Assembly: GCF_014646515.1 (NCBI RefSeq)
Contig: NZ_BMNK01000019.1
Span: forward strand, 33,890-97,889
Reading direction: 5' to 3'
Origin: Nonomuraea glycinis
GTDB taxonomy: Bacteria; Actinomycetota; Actinomycetes; Streptosporangiales; Streptosporangiaceae
DNA length: 64,000 nucleotides
This document shows positions 1 through 8,025 of the stretch, in pieces. Each line of letters begins with the position of its first letter. The first letter of the stretch is position 1. The notes under the pieces are model-generated. The model was not told the DNA's origin and did no database searches. It saw only the letters and a program-made list of their open reading frames with translations. The position numbers and the translations under genes are program-made.

Positions 1-60
1 CGACTGAACCAGGTCAGCGAGGGGCACGGCCGTCCGAGCGTGGCGGGGGAGGCCGTCAGG

Positions 61-1272
61 TCAGGCGTCCCTCAGGTCGGCGGAGGCGGTCGCCCTGGCG
101 TTGAGGATCACCACCATCAGCAGCAGGAGCAGCCCGGCGAAAGTGGTGATCTTGCCTATGGCTTCGGCGATCCAGCCGATCAGGACCGGGCCGAACAGCA
201 GGCCGGAGTAGGTCATGGTGGTGAACCGGGACAGCGCCATCGCCGCGCCGTCCGAGCTGCCGTGCCCGACCGCGCTGAAGATGAGGGGCAGCAGGACGGA
301 CAGGCCCACGCCGACCACGCCGAAGCCGACGATGGTCACCACCGCGTTCGGGACCGTCACGACCATGGCCAGACCGGCGAACGCGACCGCGCCGCTCACC
401 CGGACCAGGGGCGGCGCGCCGTACTTCTCGTGCAGGCGGTCGCCGACGAGGCGGCCGCCGACTTGGCAGATGTTGAACAGGATGTAGCCGAGCGAGGCGA
501 CGGCCAGGGTGGCGCCGCGGTCGTCGATCAGCAGGACGCCGCTCCAGTTGCCGACCGCGCCCTCCAGGATGAGCACGCTCGCCCCCATCGCGCCGAGCAG
601 GAGCACCCGGGGCGTCCAGCCGGCCCGCCAGCGCATCCTGATCTTCTTGTCGGGCTCCGGCTGCTGGTCGGCGCCGGCGGGCAGCATCCAGAAGCCGACC
701 ACCAGCGCGAGCGCGGCCACGCCCACGCCCACCCAGGCGAAGTGCGCCGCCAGGGAGATGTCGAGCTGCAGCGTCAGGCCGCCCAGCAGGGAGGCGCCCA
801 GCGCGCCGATGCTCCAGGCGGCGTGGCAGCGGTTCATCACGGCCCGCTTGAGCGTGCGCTCCACCGCGATCGCGTGGGAGTTCATGGACACGTCGAGCAG
901 CCCGTCGATCAGGCCGAAGACCACCAGCGCGACGGCGAGCTGGATCGGGTCGGCGGCCACCGCGATGCCGATCAGCGACAGCGGCAGCGCCACGCCGGTG
1001 ATCCTGGCGATCGGCGCGCTGCCGAACCTGGCGACCAGCGCGCCGGTGACCTGCATGGAGATCACGGCGCAGACCGACGGGACGACCAGCAGCAGGCCGA
1101 GCTGCCCGTCCGTGAGACCGTGCTCGACCTTCAGGGTCGGCACCCGGATCAGGAACGTGGCGAAGGCGAGCCCCACGATGAAGAACATGGACATCGCGGC
1201 CAGCCTGGTCAGGGCCGCCGTGCGTGGCTCGGGGTCGAGTTCGGGTGTGGTCGTGTCCTCAGGCGCCGTCAT
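61..1272 (-). CDS. MFS transporter, probable exporter
   Basis: This 403-aa protein has about 12 hydrophobic segments and the usual MFS layout, with a longer hydrophilic stretch near the middle. It probably moves a small molecule across the cytoplasmic membrane by proton antiport; the substrate cannot be read from sequence. The ATG at 1272 lies inside the 3' end of the dioxygenase gene, a 14-base overlap, so it is translationally coupled as the last gene of the leftward operon that begins at 7780. That position suggests export of, or self-protection from, the locus product, which is inference. The family call is firm. Confidence 0.85.
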   Translation of the reverse strand: MTAPEDTTTPELDPEPRTAALTRLAAMSMFFIVGLAFATFLIRVPTLKVEHGLTDGQLGLLLVVPSVCAVISMQVTGALVARFGSAPIARITGVALPLSLIGIAVAADPIQLAVALVVFGLIDGLLDVSMNSHAIAVERTLKRAVMNRCHAAWSIGALGASLLGGLTLQLDISLAAHFAWVGVGVAALALVVGFWMLPAGADQQPEPDKKIRMRWRAGWTPRVLLLGAMGASVLILEGAVGNWSGVLLIDDRGATLAVASLGYILFNICQVGGRLVGDRLHEKYGAPPLVRVSGAVAFAGLAMVVTVPNAVVTIVGFGVVGVGLSVLLPLIFSAVGHGSSDGAAMALSRFTTMTYSGLLFGPVLIGWIAEAIGKITTFAGLLLLLMVVILNARATASADLRDA

Positions 1273-2122
1273 CGCCGGCCCACTCCTTCATCCATCGGGT
1301 GTCCGCCTTCTCGCCCCGGAGAATGAACCGCAGGTCCACGGAGACGCGCATGGCATCGGTCACGGTATCGAGCGAGGCGTGCACCAGGTGCGGACTGTGC
1401 ACGGTGAGGTCGCCCGCCTCATAGTCATGCCACAGCCACCGGCGGCCGACGGCCTGCGCCGTGGCCCGGAGGTCGTGGCTGATCGGCCGGGGGTCGCCGG
1501 CGCGGTCGCTGCCGAGCCGCGCCCGCTCGAACCGCTCGGCCGCCTCCCGGTGCGAGCCTTCCAGGTAGACCAGGCCGCCGGCCTCCATCGGGCAGTCGCC
1601 GACCGGGATCCACATGGTGAGCACCCGCTCGCTGCCCCGCGTCATGTAGGCGTGGTCGGTGTGCGCGCGCGAGGCCATCAGGGTGCCCGCGTGGAAGTGC
1701 CGCAGGATGGCGCGCGGCAGCCGGTCGACCGGGCCGCCGAGCAGCGCCTCCGCCAAACGCCGCAGCACCGGCTGATCGGCGAAGGAGGCGAAGAGCCGCT
1801 CGCGGACGAAGGCGTGCGCCGGATGGCCGCGCACCCCGTGCGCGGGCAGCCCGTCGGGCACCCGGCCCGAGAAGATCCCCTCCTCGGGCGTGGACCCGGC
1901 CGCGAACAACCCGTCCGGGAACCTCGACAGGTACGCCCCGCGCAGGTCCAGCACCTTCCGCCGGTCGAGGAAGCCGCGCAGCAGCACCACCCCGTCCTGG
2001 CGGAAACGCCGGCGCAGGGCGAGCAGGTCACCGGCCAGCGGCGTGCTGTCGGCCAGCGGCGCGAACAGCTCAGGGGTGAACGGGATGGGCACGCCGTTGG
2101 ACGTCACCGCCTGCCGGGACAT
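1259..2122 (-). CDS. Phytanoyl-CoA dioxygenase (PhyH) family Fe(II)/2-oxoglutarate oxygenase
   Basis: This 287-aa protein has the double-stranded beta-helix signature of PhyH oxygenases: His154-x-Asp156, a distal His at 245 or 248, and Arg259 as probable 2-oxoglutarate anchor. Such enzymes hydroxylate unactivated carbons using O2, Fe(II) and 2-oxoglutarate. An upstream extension to 2320 is possible, but the ATG at 2122 gives a normal PhyH N-terminus and overlaps the stop of the LuxE-like gene (TGATG), so I chose it. Within the operon it would hydroxylate an intermediate or the final scaffold; the substrate is unknown. Confidence 0.85.
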   Translation of the reverse strand: MSRQAVTSNGVPIPFTPELFAPLADSTPLAGDLLALRRRFRQDGVVLLRGFLDRRKVLDLRGAYLSRFPDGLFAAGSTPEEGIFSGRVPDGLPAHGVRGHPAHAFVRERLFASFADQPVLRRLAEALLGGPVDRLPRAILRHFHAGTLMASRAHTDHAYMTRGSERVLTMWIPVGDCPMEAGGLVYLEGSHREAAERFERARLGSDRAGDPRPISHDLRATAQAVGRRWLWHDYEAGDLTVHSPHLVHASLDTVTDAMRVSVDLRFILRGEKADTRWMKEWAGDDGA

Positions 2123-3183
2123 CAGTAGACCCCCTCGATGACGCGTGGCGCGTCCTCCGACTCGTACGCCCCCACCTGCGACACTCCCGGCCACGGGAAC
2201 CACGGATGCGCGGGGGCGGCGACCGCCGTGTCCCGCTCCAGCAGGTTGGGCAGGAACAGGTCCTCCAGCAGGGTCACCACCCGGATCCGCCCCCGCTCCC
2301 CGACGGGGACCTCCTGCCACACGTCGTCCGGCCGCACCACGTGCATGACCGCCAGCGGCGGCGGCAGGTGGTGGCTGTTCGGCGCGCCGGGCTCCAGGGC
2401 GTCACCCTGCAGCGCGTGCCCGGACAGGGTGTTGCCGTAGGTGTCGATCCACTGCACGTCCTGGAGATACTCCTCGCGCAGGTAGCGGGCCTCCTCGGGC
2501 GAGCAGGAGGTGCCGCCGGTGCACACCGCGCGCACGCCGTACGCGCTGAGGGGTTTACGGAGCGCCGGCGCGAGCGACATGAGCAGCCGGGAGGTCGTGA
2601 AGAGCAGCGCGGGCCGTTCGTCCTCAAGAATGTCCGCGGTCTGCGCGATCAGATGGCCGACGTAGGCGTCGGCCTCTCCCGAGGCGCGGACCAGCTGCTT
2701 GACCCAGCGCGGGTCGAAGTCGACGGAGAAGACGGCCGCGCCCCAGCTGTCGCCGAGCAGCTTGACGAAGTGGCCGTAGGCGTGCGGGCCGCTGGGCGTC
2801 ATGGCCAGGATGTCGCCGCCGAGCAGGCCGCGCGCCTCCAGCATGACGCGGTACATCCGCACGTCGTAGATGGCGCGGGTGACATCGACCACCCGGTACG
2901 GGCGGCCCGACGAGCCGCCGGTCTCCACGACCCGGAACGGGCGGCCGGCGAAGCCGCGCGGCACCAGGTCACGCGCCCGCACCCCGCGCAGATCCGTCTT
3001 GTCGAACAGGCCGAACAGGCGCAGCGAGGCGTAGTCGGTGACGTCCCTGATCGGGTCGAAGGGCAGGCCGCCCTTGCGCGCCAGCCAGAACGCCGACCCG
3101 GTCCGGTCGTCGAAATGCCAGCTCATCATGCGTGCCGTCCACTCGTCGAGTGACTCGCGCAGCGGCGGGACGTGCTCTCGCAT
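2122..3183 (-). CDS. LuxE/phenylacetate-CoA ligase-like carboxylate-activating enzyme
   Basis: This 353-aa protein shows ETGGSSGRP at residues 87-95, matching the nucleotide-binding A3 loop of adenylate-forming enzymes, and IDTYGNT further on, matching the A5 region. Its size and pattern resemble acyl-protein synthetases (LuxE) and CapK-like ligases, which activate a carboxylate as acyl-AMP and pass it to a partner. The partner is probably the LuxC-like reductase encoded just upstream. No start codon occurs in frame before the ATG at 3183, leaving 44 bases after the luxC-like stop; its ribosome-binding site is weak. LuxE/LuxC pairs outside bioluminescence are known to reduce natural-product carboxylates, as EhpF/EhpG do for griseoluteic acid. 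Confidence 0.75.
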   Translation of the reverse strand: MREHVPPLRESLDEWTARMMSWHFDDRTGSAFWLARKGGLPFDPIRDVTDYASLRLFGLFDKTDLRGVRARDLVPRGFAGRPFRVVETGGSSGRPYRVVDVTRAIYDVRMYRVMLEARGLLGGDILAMTPSGPHAYGHFVKLLGDSWGAAVFSVDFDPRWVKQLVRASGEADAYVGHLIAQTADILEDERPALLFTTSRLLMSLAPALRKPLSAYGVRAVCTGGTSCSPEEARYLREEYLQDVQWIDTYGNTLSGHALQGDALEPGAPNSHHLPPPLAVMHVVRPDDVWQEVPVGERGRIRVVTLLEDLFLPNLLERDTAVAAPAHPWFPWPGVSQVGAYESEDAPRVIEGVY

Positions 3184-3227
3184 GGCCTCTAACAGGGAGC
3201 CGCCCGGCTCTGGGAGGCGATTCGTGT

Positions 3228-4502
3228 TCAGGACGACACTCCTTCCGGGGAGATCGCGAAGCGGGGCGGGTGGACGAAGCGCGACCGGGCGGCCAGGCCA
3301 CGCGCCCCGACCCGGTCCGTGGCGACGATGACGGCGAACGGGAAGGGCAGCTCGACGCCGACCAGCGGGTGGCCGGGGTCGTCCACCTCGACCAGGGTGG
3401 GCGCCAGGAACCCCGCCGACAGCAGCGGCCGCCGGGTGAGCAGCCGCCCGCCGGGTTCGAGCCGGTCCATGACGAACTCGGCCAGCCGCGCGGCCTCGGG
3501 CTCGGGCCAGGCCGCCTGCGGGCGGCGCGGGTCCGGCGGGTCGAGCGAGATGCCGTCCAGCACCTCGGCGACCCGCCGGCCGAGCGGCTCGGTGCCGCGC
3601 AGGCAGGCCACCACGCAGGCGCTGGTGCAGAACCGGCCCGCGTCCTGCGCGATCCGCTCGGCGAGCCACTCGGGGTCCGGCGGCTCGTCCACGATCACGC
3701 AGGCTCGCCCCGGACCGCGGAACTCCAGCGCCGGCGGACCCGCCGCCCGCCGGGAGAGCTCCGCCGCCAGATCGTCCCCTCCGTACACGATCTGGTGGTC
3801 GGAGCTCTGGATGAGGGCATGCAGGGTACGGGGCGCGGTGGGGTAGTAGCCGAGCGTCTCGGCCGGCCAGCCCACGCTCAGCAGGGCCCCGATCAGACGG
3901 GCCGACGACAGCGGCTCGCGCCGGCTCGGCCGGACCCAGACGGCCGCGCCGGACAGCGCCGCCTCCAGCACCGCCTCCAGGCAGGTGAAGGTGTTGGCGG
4001 GCAGCGAAACCAGAGTGAGGCCCCCGCGCTCCTCCGGCACGAGCCCGGCCGCCGGGCCGTCGTGCTCGTGCGGCGCGAGCTCGGCCCGTCGCCCGTCGTG
4101 CTGGTCCGGCCGGCCGTCGTGCTCGTGCGGCGCCGGCTCCTCCAGTTGGGCGGCGAGCAGGTCTGACCAGCGCTGTACCAGGGCGGGCGGGAGTCCGGCC
4201 GCCGCGCCCATCGACGCGGCGAAGTCGCCGGGGTCCTGAACGCCGAGCCCTTCGACGGGGACCCGGCCGAACCTGAACAGGTCGACGGCCTCGCGGAGCA
4301 GGTCGAGCCGCCGGTCGCGGTCCGGTCCCGCGGCGCGGCCGGGGCCGTCCTGCGCCGTCCGGGCGCGCAGCCGGGCGGCGTCGTCGCGGACGATGATCTC
4401 CGGGGCCAGGCAGAGCGACCCGGCGCCGGGGACGGGCACGGTGTCCATCGACCGGTACCACCGGCCCCCGCGCAGCAGCGGGAGGACCGCCTGACCGATC
4501 AT
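3228..4502 (-). CDS. LuxC-like acyl-CoA/acyl-enzyme reductase
   Basis: This 424-aa protein belongs to the aldehyde-dehydrogenase-fold LuxC family, which reduces an activated acyl group to the aldehyde with NADPH. GRFCTSAC places the likely catalytic thiol at Cys292 (Cys295 is the alternative); LPANTF and WVRPSRREP fit the cofactor region. Around residues 125-160 is a low-complexity insert with repeated HEHDG/QHDG units, probably a surface loop. The ATG at 4502 overlaps the aminotransferase stop (ATGA), so translation is coupled. With the LuxE-like protein it would form a carboxylate-to-aldehyde module that could feed the neighbouring aminotransferase; the direction of flow is inferred. Confidence 0.75.
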   Translation of the reverse strand: MIGQAVLPLLRGGRWYRSMDTVPVPGAGSLCLAPEIIVRDDAARLRARTAQDGPGRAAGPDRDRRLDLLREAVDLFRFGRVPVEGLGVQDPGDFAASMGAAAGLPPALVQRWSDLLAAQLEEPAPHEHDGRPDQHDGRRAELAPHEHDGPAAGLVPEERGGLTLVSLPANTFTCLEAVLEAALSGAAVWVRPSRREPLSSARLIGALLSVGWPAETLGYYPTAPRTLHALIQSSDHQIVYGGDDLAAELSRRAAGPPALEFRGPGRACVIVDEPPDPEWLAERIAQDAGRFCTSACVVACLRGTEPLGRRVAEVLDGISLDPPDPRRPQAAWPEPEAARLAEFVMDRLEPGGRLLTRRPLLSAGFLAPTLVEVDDPGHPLVGVELPFPFAVIVATDRVGARGLAARSRFVHPPRFAISPEGVSS

Positions 4503-6571
4503 GAGAGCGCGTCCCGCAGGGCCTGGACGACCCGTTCCTGCTGGGCGGTGGTCATGCCGGGGAAGATCGGCAGGCAGATGTGGCGGGCCGTGAACGCCTC
4601 GGCGCGCGGGTAGGAGCGGTCGCCGAAGCGCGGGGCGAAGTAGGGCTGGCGATGCAGCGGGACGTCGTACACCTCGCCGGCCAGGCGCACCCCGCCGGCG
4701 CGCAGCCGGCGCTTGAGCGCCGCCCGGTCCACGCCGTCCGGCAGCAACGCCAGGTACTTGTAATGATTTGTCGCGCAATCAGGCGAAATTTCGTGATGGG
4801 TGAGGGCGGGCACCCGGGCCAGGTTCTCGTCGTACCAGGCGGCCAGCCGCCGCCGCTCGGCCAGCACCTCCGCCAGCCGGGCCAGATGGGTGAGCCCCAC
4901 GGCCGCGTGCAGCTCGCTCATCCGCCAGTTGCTGCCGAGGTCCTCGTGCAGGTTCTCCTCGAAGGACAGCTTGCCGTGGTCCCGCAGGCGCCGCACCCGC
5001 TCCAGGTCAGCGGGGTCGGCGGCGGTCAGCAGGCCGCCCTCGCCGCTGGTGATGACTTTGGTGGGGTAGAGGGAGAACGCGGCCAGCCGGCCGAACGTGC
5101 CCGCCTGCCGCCCGTCCAGCGACGAGCCGAGCGCGTGCGCGGCGTCCTCGACGACCGCGACGCCCCGCTCGGCGCAGATGGCCAGCACCTGCGGCAGGGA
5201 GTCCGGCAGGACGCCGGCGAGGTGCACGGGCACCACCGCGGCCACGTCCTCATGGGCGTCCAGCGCCGCCCGCAGGCCCTCGGGGTCCAGGCCGAGACCG
5301 TCGGGCTCCATGTCGACGAAGTCGACCAGCGCCCCGGCGCGGACGGCGCTCGCCGCGGTCGCGAAGAAGGTGTTGGCCGGGACCAGCACGGTGCGCCCCT
5401 CGACCCCGACGATCCGCAGGGCGATCTCCAGGGCGGACGAGCCAGAGCTGACGGCGGCGGTGCCACGGCCGAGCTCGTGCCCGGCCAGGTCCTCCAGCCG
5501 CGCGCCGCACGGGCCGAGCGTCAGCGACCCGGATGCCAGCGCGTCGTCCACCAGGTCCAGGACGTCCAGGCGGGCCCGTACACCGAAGGACACCCGGGCG
5601 GCGGGCACGAACGGCTCGTCGTCGCCGGCGGCGGGCTTGGCCAGGGCGCGGGTGAAGAAGTCCGCCGCCTCGGCCAGGCCGGTGCTGTGGCCCATGGGCA
5701 GGTCGAGCACCTCGGCCCGGCCCGGCTCGTAGGAGGTGGCGATCCGCTCGCCGGCCTGTGCCGCGTCGTCGTGGTCGAGCCGCGCGTCGGCGTTGCCGTA
5801 CTGGATCTGGAGGGGTGCGGGGGACAGGGCCGTGTACAGCTCGGGCAGGTCGGCGTGGCGCAGGATGGACGGCAGGGCGGTGTACTGGTTCCAGGCCAGC
5901 AGCTTGCCGATCATCGTCTGGTAGGTGCCCAGGTGGCTGGCCGCGCACAGCGGGATCGGCTCGTCCGCCAGGAGGGCGGTGTGCAGCGCCACGGCCGCGC
6001 CCATGCTGTGGCCGAACAGGCCGGTGGCCGCCACGTCCGGCCGGGCGCGCAGCCAGTCGAGCGCGGCCAGGGCGTCCTCGGCCAGCGCGGCGAGCAAGCT
6101 GCCCCCGTGCAGCCGCAACGTGCCGTCCAGTACGTCGCCGGCGTCGCGCCCGCCCAGCGCGGCGGGCGCGGCCCACAGGTCGAGGCCGTGGTCGAGGGTG
6201 AGGGTGAGGAATCCGGCCCGGGTCAGATGGGCGGCCACGTCGCGGCCCGGATGGTCGGGCGGGATGAGGCCGGTCACCCGCTCCAGGGTCGCGTTGCGCC
6301 CCGGGCACACCAGCACGCCCGGCCACGGCGGCGGGCTCGCCGGGGTGAGCATGACGGCGCGCAGCTCACCGCGGCCGTCGTGCTCGAAGACGTAGTGGTC
6401 CACGCGGGCCCCCTGCCGGTCCGCGCCGTAGGTGGAGCGGATCCGCAGGGTCCGCTCCTGGACGGCGGCCAGCCGCACGACCGCCCCGCGCACCTGCGCG
6501 TTGCGGGTGGTCTGGTCCGGAGCACGTACGGGGGAGCGGCCGAGGTGGGTGAAGCGCTCGATCGGCGTCAA
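4499..6571 (-). CDS. Alpha/beta-hydrolase fused to DegT/DnrJ/EryC1/StrS aminotransferase
   Basis: This 690-aa two-domain protein is unusual. Residues about 30-310 form an alpha/beta-hydrolase of dienelactone-hydrolase/acetyl-esterase type, with nucleophile Ser189 in GHSMG, His295 in MGHSTG and an acid probably near Asp262. Residues about 325-690 form a PLP-dependent DegT/StrS aminotransferase, with Asp476 in VEDAAHA and Schiff-base Lys505 in LYPTK. The reading frame is open throughout, with no stop or frame change between domains. StrS enzymes aminate keto-sugars, cyclitols or aldehydes, so the LuxC product is a plausible substrate. The hydrolase half might remove a protecting group or release product. 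It follows the radical SAM gene by 15 bases. Confidence 0.85.
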   Translation of the reverse strand: MTPIERFTHLGRSPVRAPDQTTRNAQVRGAVVRLAAVQERTLRIRSTYGADRQGARVDHYVFEHDGRGELRAVMLTPASPPPWPGVLVCPGRNATLERVTGLIPPDHPGRDVAAHLTRAGFLTLTLDHGLDLWAAPAALGGRDAGDVLDGTLRLHGGSLLAALAEDALAALDWLRARPDVAATGLFGHSMGAAVALHTALLADEPIPLCAASHLGTYQTMIGKLLAWNQYTALPSILRHADLPELYTALSPAPLQIQYGNADARLDHDDAAQAGERIATSYEPGRAEVLDLPMGHSTGLAEAADFFTRALAKPAAGDDEPFVPAARVSFGVRARLDVLDLVDDALASGSLTLGPCGARLEDLAGHELGRGTAAVSSGSSALEIALRIVGVEGRTVLVPANTFFATAASAVRAGALVDFVDMEPDGLGLDPEGLRAALDAHEDVAAVVPVHLAGVLPDSLPQVLAICAERGVAVVEDAAHALGSSLDGRQAGTFGRLAAFSLYPTKVITSGEGGLLTAADPADLERVRRLRDHGKLSFEENLHEDLGSNWRMSELHAAVGLTHLARLAEVLAERRRLAAWYDENLARVPALTHHEISPDCATNHYKYLALLPDGVDRAALKRRLRAGGVRLAGEVYDVPLHRQPYFAPRFGDRSYPRAEAFTARHICLPIFPGMTTAQQERVVQALRDALS

Positions 6572-6586
6572 CGGCGTCCTCGGATC

Positions 6587-7780
6587 TCAGACGAAGTCGG
6601 TGTGAAGCGCGTGGGGCACTTCGATGCGGTAGTTGTTCAGCGCGTCGTCGATCTTGATCTGCCCTCGGCGCAGCCATTCGAGCAGCTCGTTCTGCGGCCG
6701 GTAGAAGCAGGACTTGCACAGATCGGTCCGGCGCGGGTTGCTGGCCTCCCACTCGGCCCTGGGGCCGCCCTCAAGGACGGGGAGATAGCCCTCCTCCAGC
6801 ACATTGCCGATGAGGTAACGGCTGTTCAGGTGCACCTGCGGGCACGGGTAGAGGTTGCCGTCCGCGCCGACGGCTGTGACGAAGCGGCTGTAGTGGCAGT
6901 GCTCGAAGTCGCCCTCGACCTCTTCCACCTGGTCCATCGGGCCCCGGTCGAGCTTGGGCACGGAGATCTCGAACTCCTCCGACGACAGCGCGGCGACCTC
7001 GGCCAACGAGGCGGAGACCTCGGCCATGACCTCTTCGATGGTCTCGTGACCCATGGAGCTGTAGAACTCCGGCTCGAAGCGCACATAGTGCGCTCCGGAG
7101 TCGCGCACGGCCTGGGCGGCCTGGACGATCTCCTTGTAGTTCTGCCGGGTGATCACGAAGTTGAAGCCGATCCGGAACTCCGGGTCGACGGCCTGCTCGC
7201 GCAGGCGGCTCACGGCCTTGAAGAACGTGGTGAAGGTCCGCTCCTTGTCCCGGGTGATCTCGTTGAACGTCGCCTCGGTGCCGGCGTTGAGCCCGATCCG
7301 CACCCAGGTGTGCGTGTTGATCACGCAGTCGGAGATCTGCTGCTTGTGCAGGCGGGATCCGTTGGTGATGAGGCCGATGCGCAGCCCCGCCTCGTGCCCG
7401 GCCGCGCAGATCTCCGTGTATCCGCGATGAATGGTGCATTCGCCGCTGCCGCAGAACGTGACCGCCCGGCCGCCGGACTCGGCGAATTCCCGCATGAGCT
7501 TGACGCTCTTATCTGTGGGAATGGCATCCTTGAAGGAGAACAGGTCGTAGAAGTTCTCCTCGTTCGGCGAATGGAAGTTGCAGAAATTGCAACGCATGTT
7601 GCAGGCACCCATGATGCCAATGCGCATATGGATGGGCCGGAACGTCTCGCCGTTGACGAATTTCCGCAGCAGATCCTCGTGGGCCAGCACCTTGTCGGGT
7701 GCGTGGGCCTGGTCGAGAGTGACCTCCGGTAGACCGTCGCTGTTCTGGGGGCGCGCGGATCGATAAGTTTCGTCGGGCAT
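6587..7780 (-). CDS. Radical SAM enzyme with C-terminal cysteine cluster
   Basis: This 397-aa protein has Cys60-x3-Cys64-x2-Cys67 (CNMRCNFC), the [4Fe-4S] site that cleaves S-adenosylmethionine, followed by a GSGE motif typical of radical SAM barrels. Later cysteines (EHCHY, YPCPQ, DLCKSC) suggest an extra cluster in a SPASM/twitch-like domain. Enzymes of this layout carry out dehydrogenations, epimerisations or peptide and sugar modification; BtrN is one that acts on an amino-cyclitol. The substrate here is unknown. The start at 7780 has a good GGTGGAG ribosome-binding site. It is the first gene of the leftward operon, transcribed away from the divergent promoter holding the LacI-type operator. 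Confidence 0.85.
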   Translation of the reverse strand: MPDETYRSARPQNSDGLPEVTLDQAHAPDKVLAHEDLLRKFVNGETFRPIHMRIGIMGACNMRCNFCNFHSPNEENFYDLFSFKDAIPTDKSVKLMREFAESGGRAVTFCGSGECTIHRGYTEICAAGHEAGLRIGLITNGSRLHKQQISDCVINTHTWVRIGLNAGTEATFNEITRDKERTFTTFFKAVSRLREQAVDPEFRIGFNFVITRQNYKEIVQAAQAVRDSGAHYVRFEPEFYSSMGHETIEEVMAEVSASLAEVAALSSEEFEISVPKLDRGPMDQVEEVEGDFEHCHYSRFVTAVGADGNLYPCPQVHLNSRYLIGNVLEEGYLPVLEGGPRAEWEASNPRRTDLCKSCFYRPQNELLEWLRRGQIKIDDALNNYRIEVPHALHTDFV

Positions 7781-7904
7781 CTCGTCTCCACCCTCGGCCG
7801 CTCAGTCTCCATGACGGCCGGTAAGTCGCGAGTCGTCGGCGGGCGCTTCGCCAGCATTCTAACGCCAGCTCTGGAAGGCCTCTATTCCTGCTGGAGGCAG
7901 GTTT

Positions 7905-7918
7905 TGGGAGCGCTCCCA
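7905..7918. promoter_or_regulatory. CebR/LacI-type operator palindrome in the divergent promoter
   Basis: TGGGAGCGCTCCCA is a perfect 14-bp palindrome lying between the start of the radical SAM gene (7780) and that of the glycosyltransferase gene (8026). It is identical to the binding site reported for CebR, the cello-oligosaccharide-responsive LacI-family repressor of Streptomyces, which also controls thaxtomin genes in S. scabies. No LacI-family gene lies in the window, so a repressor would act in trans. Control of both operons by one site is inferred from its central position. Confidence 0.75.
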
Positions 7919-8025
7919 GGTGACGCTAGGGTAAATGTCGAAATTGGTCAACCCCTCTTGTGAGGCAATTTTCCGCGCGGTAACGTTTGGCGCGCTCCGT
8001 GTTATTGCAGGTGAGAGGAATCGGC

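Noticed and set aside
40..1326. Long opposite-strand ORFs overlapping clear genes, here and throughout (for example 4580-7732 and 36884-39346)
   Set aside because: They are rich in Arg, Gly, Ala, His and Asp, match no domain, and lie opposite genes with strong family matches; they reflect high GC at third codon positions.
1259..2320. Longer PhyH-family protein starting at 2320
   Set aside because: The first 66 residues are low-complexity sequence antisense in character to the LuxE-like gene; the ATG at 2122 gives the normal family N-terminus and overlaps the upstream stop.
2122..4461. A 779-residue LuxE-like protein
   Set aside because: The first ~425 residues are an out-of-frame reading of the LuxC-like gene; domain homology begins only after 3230.
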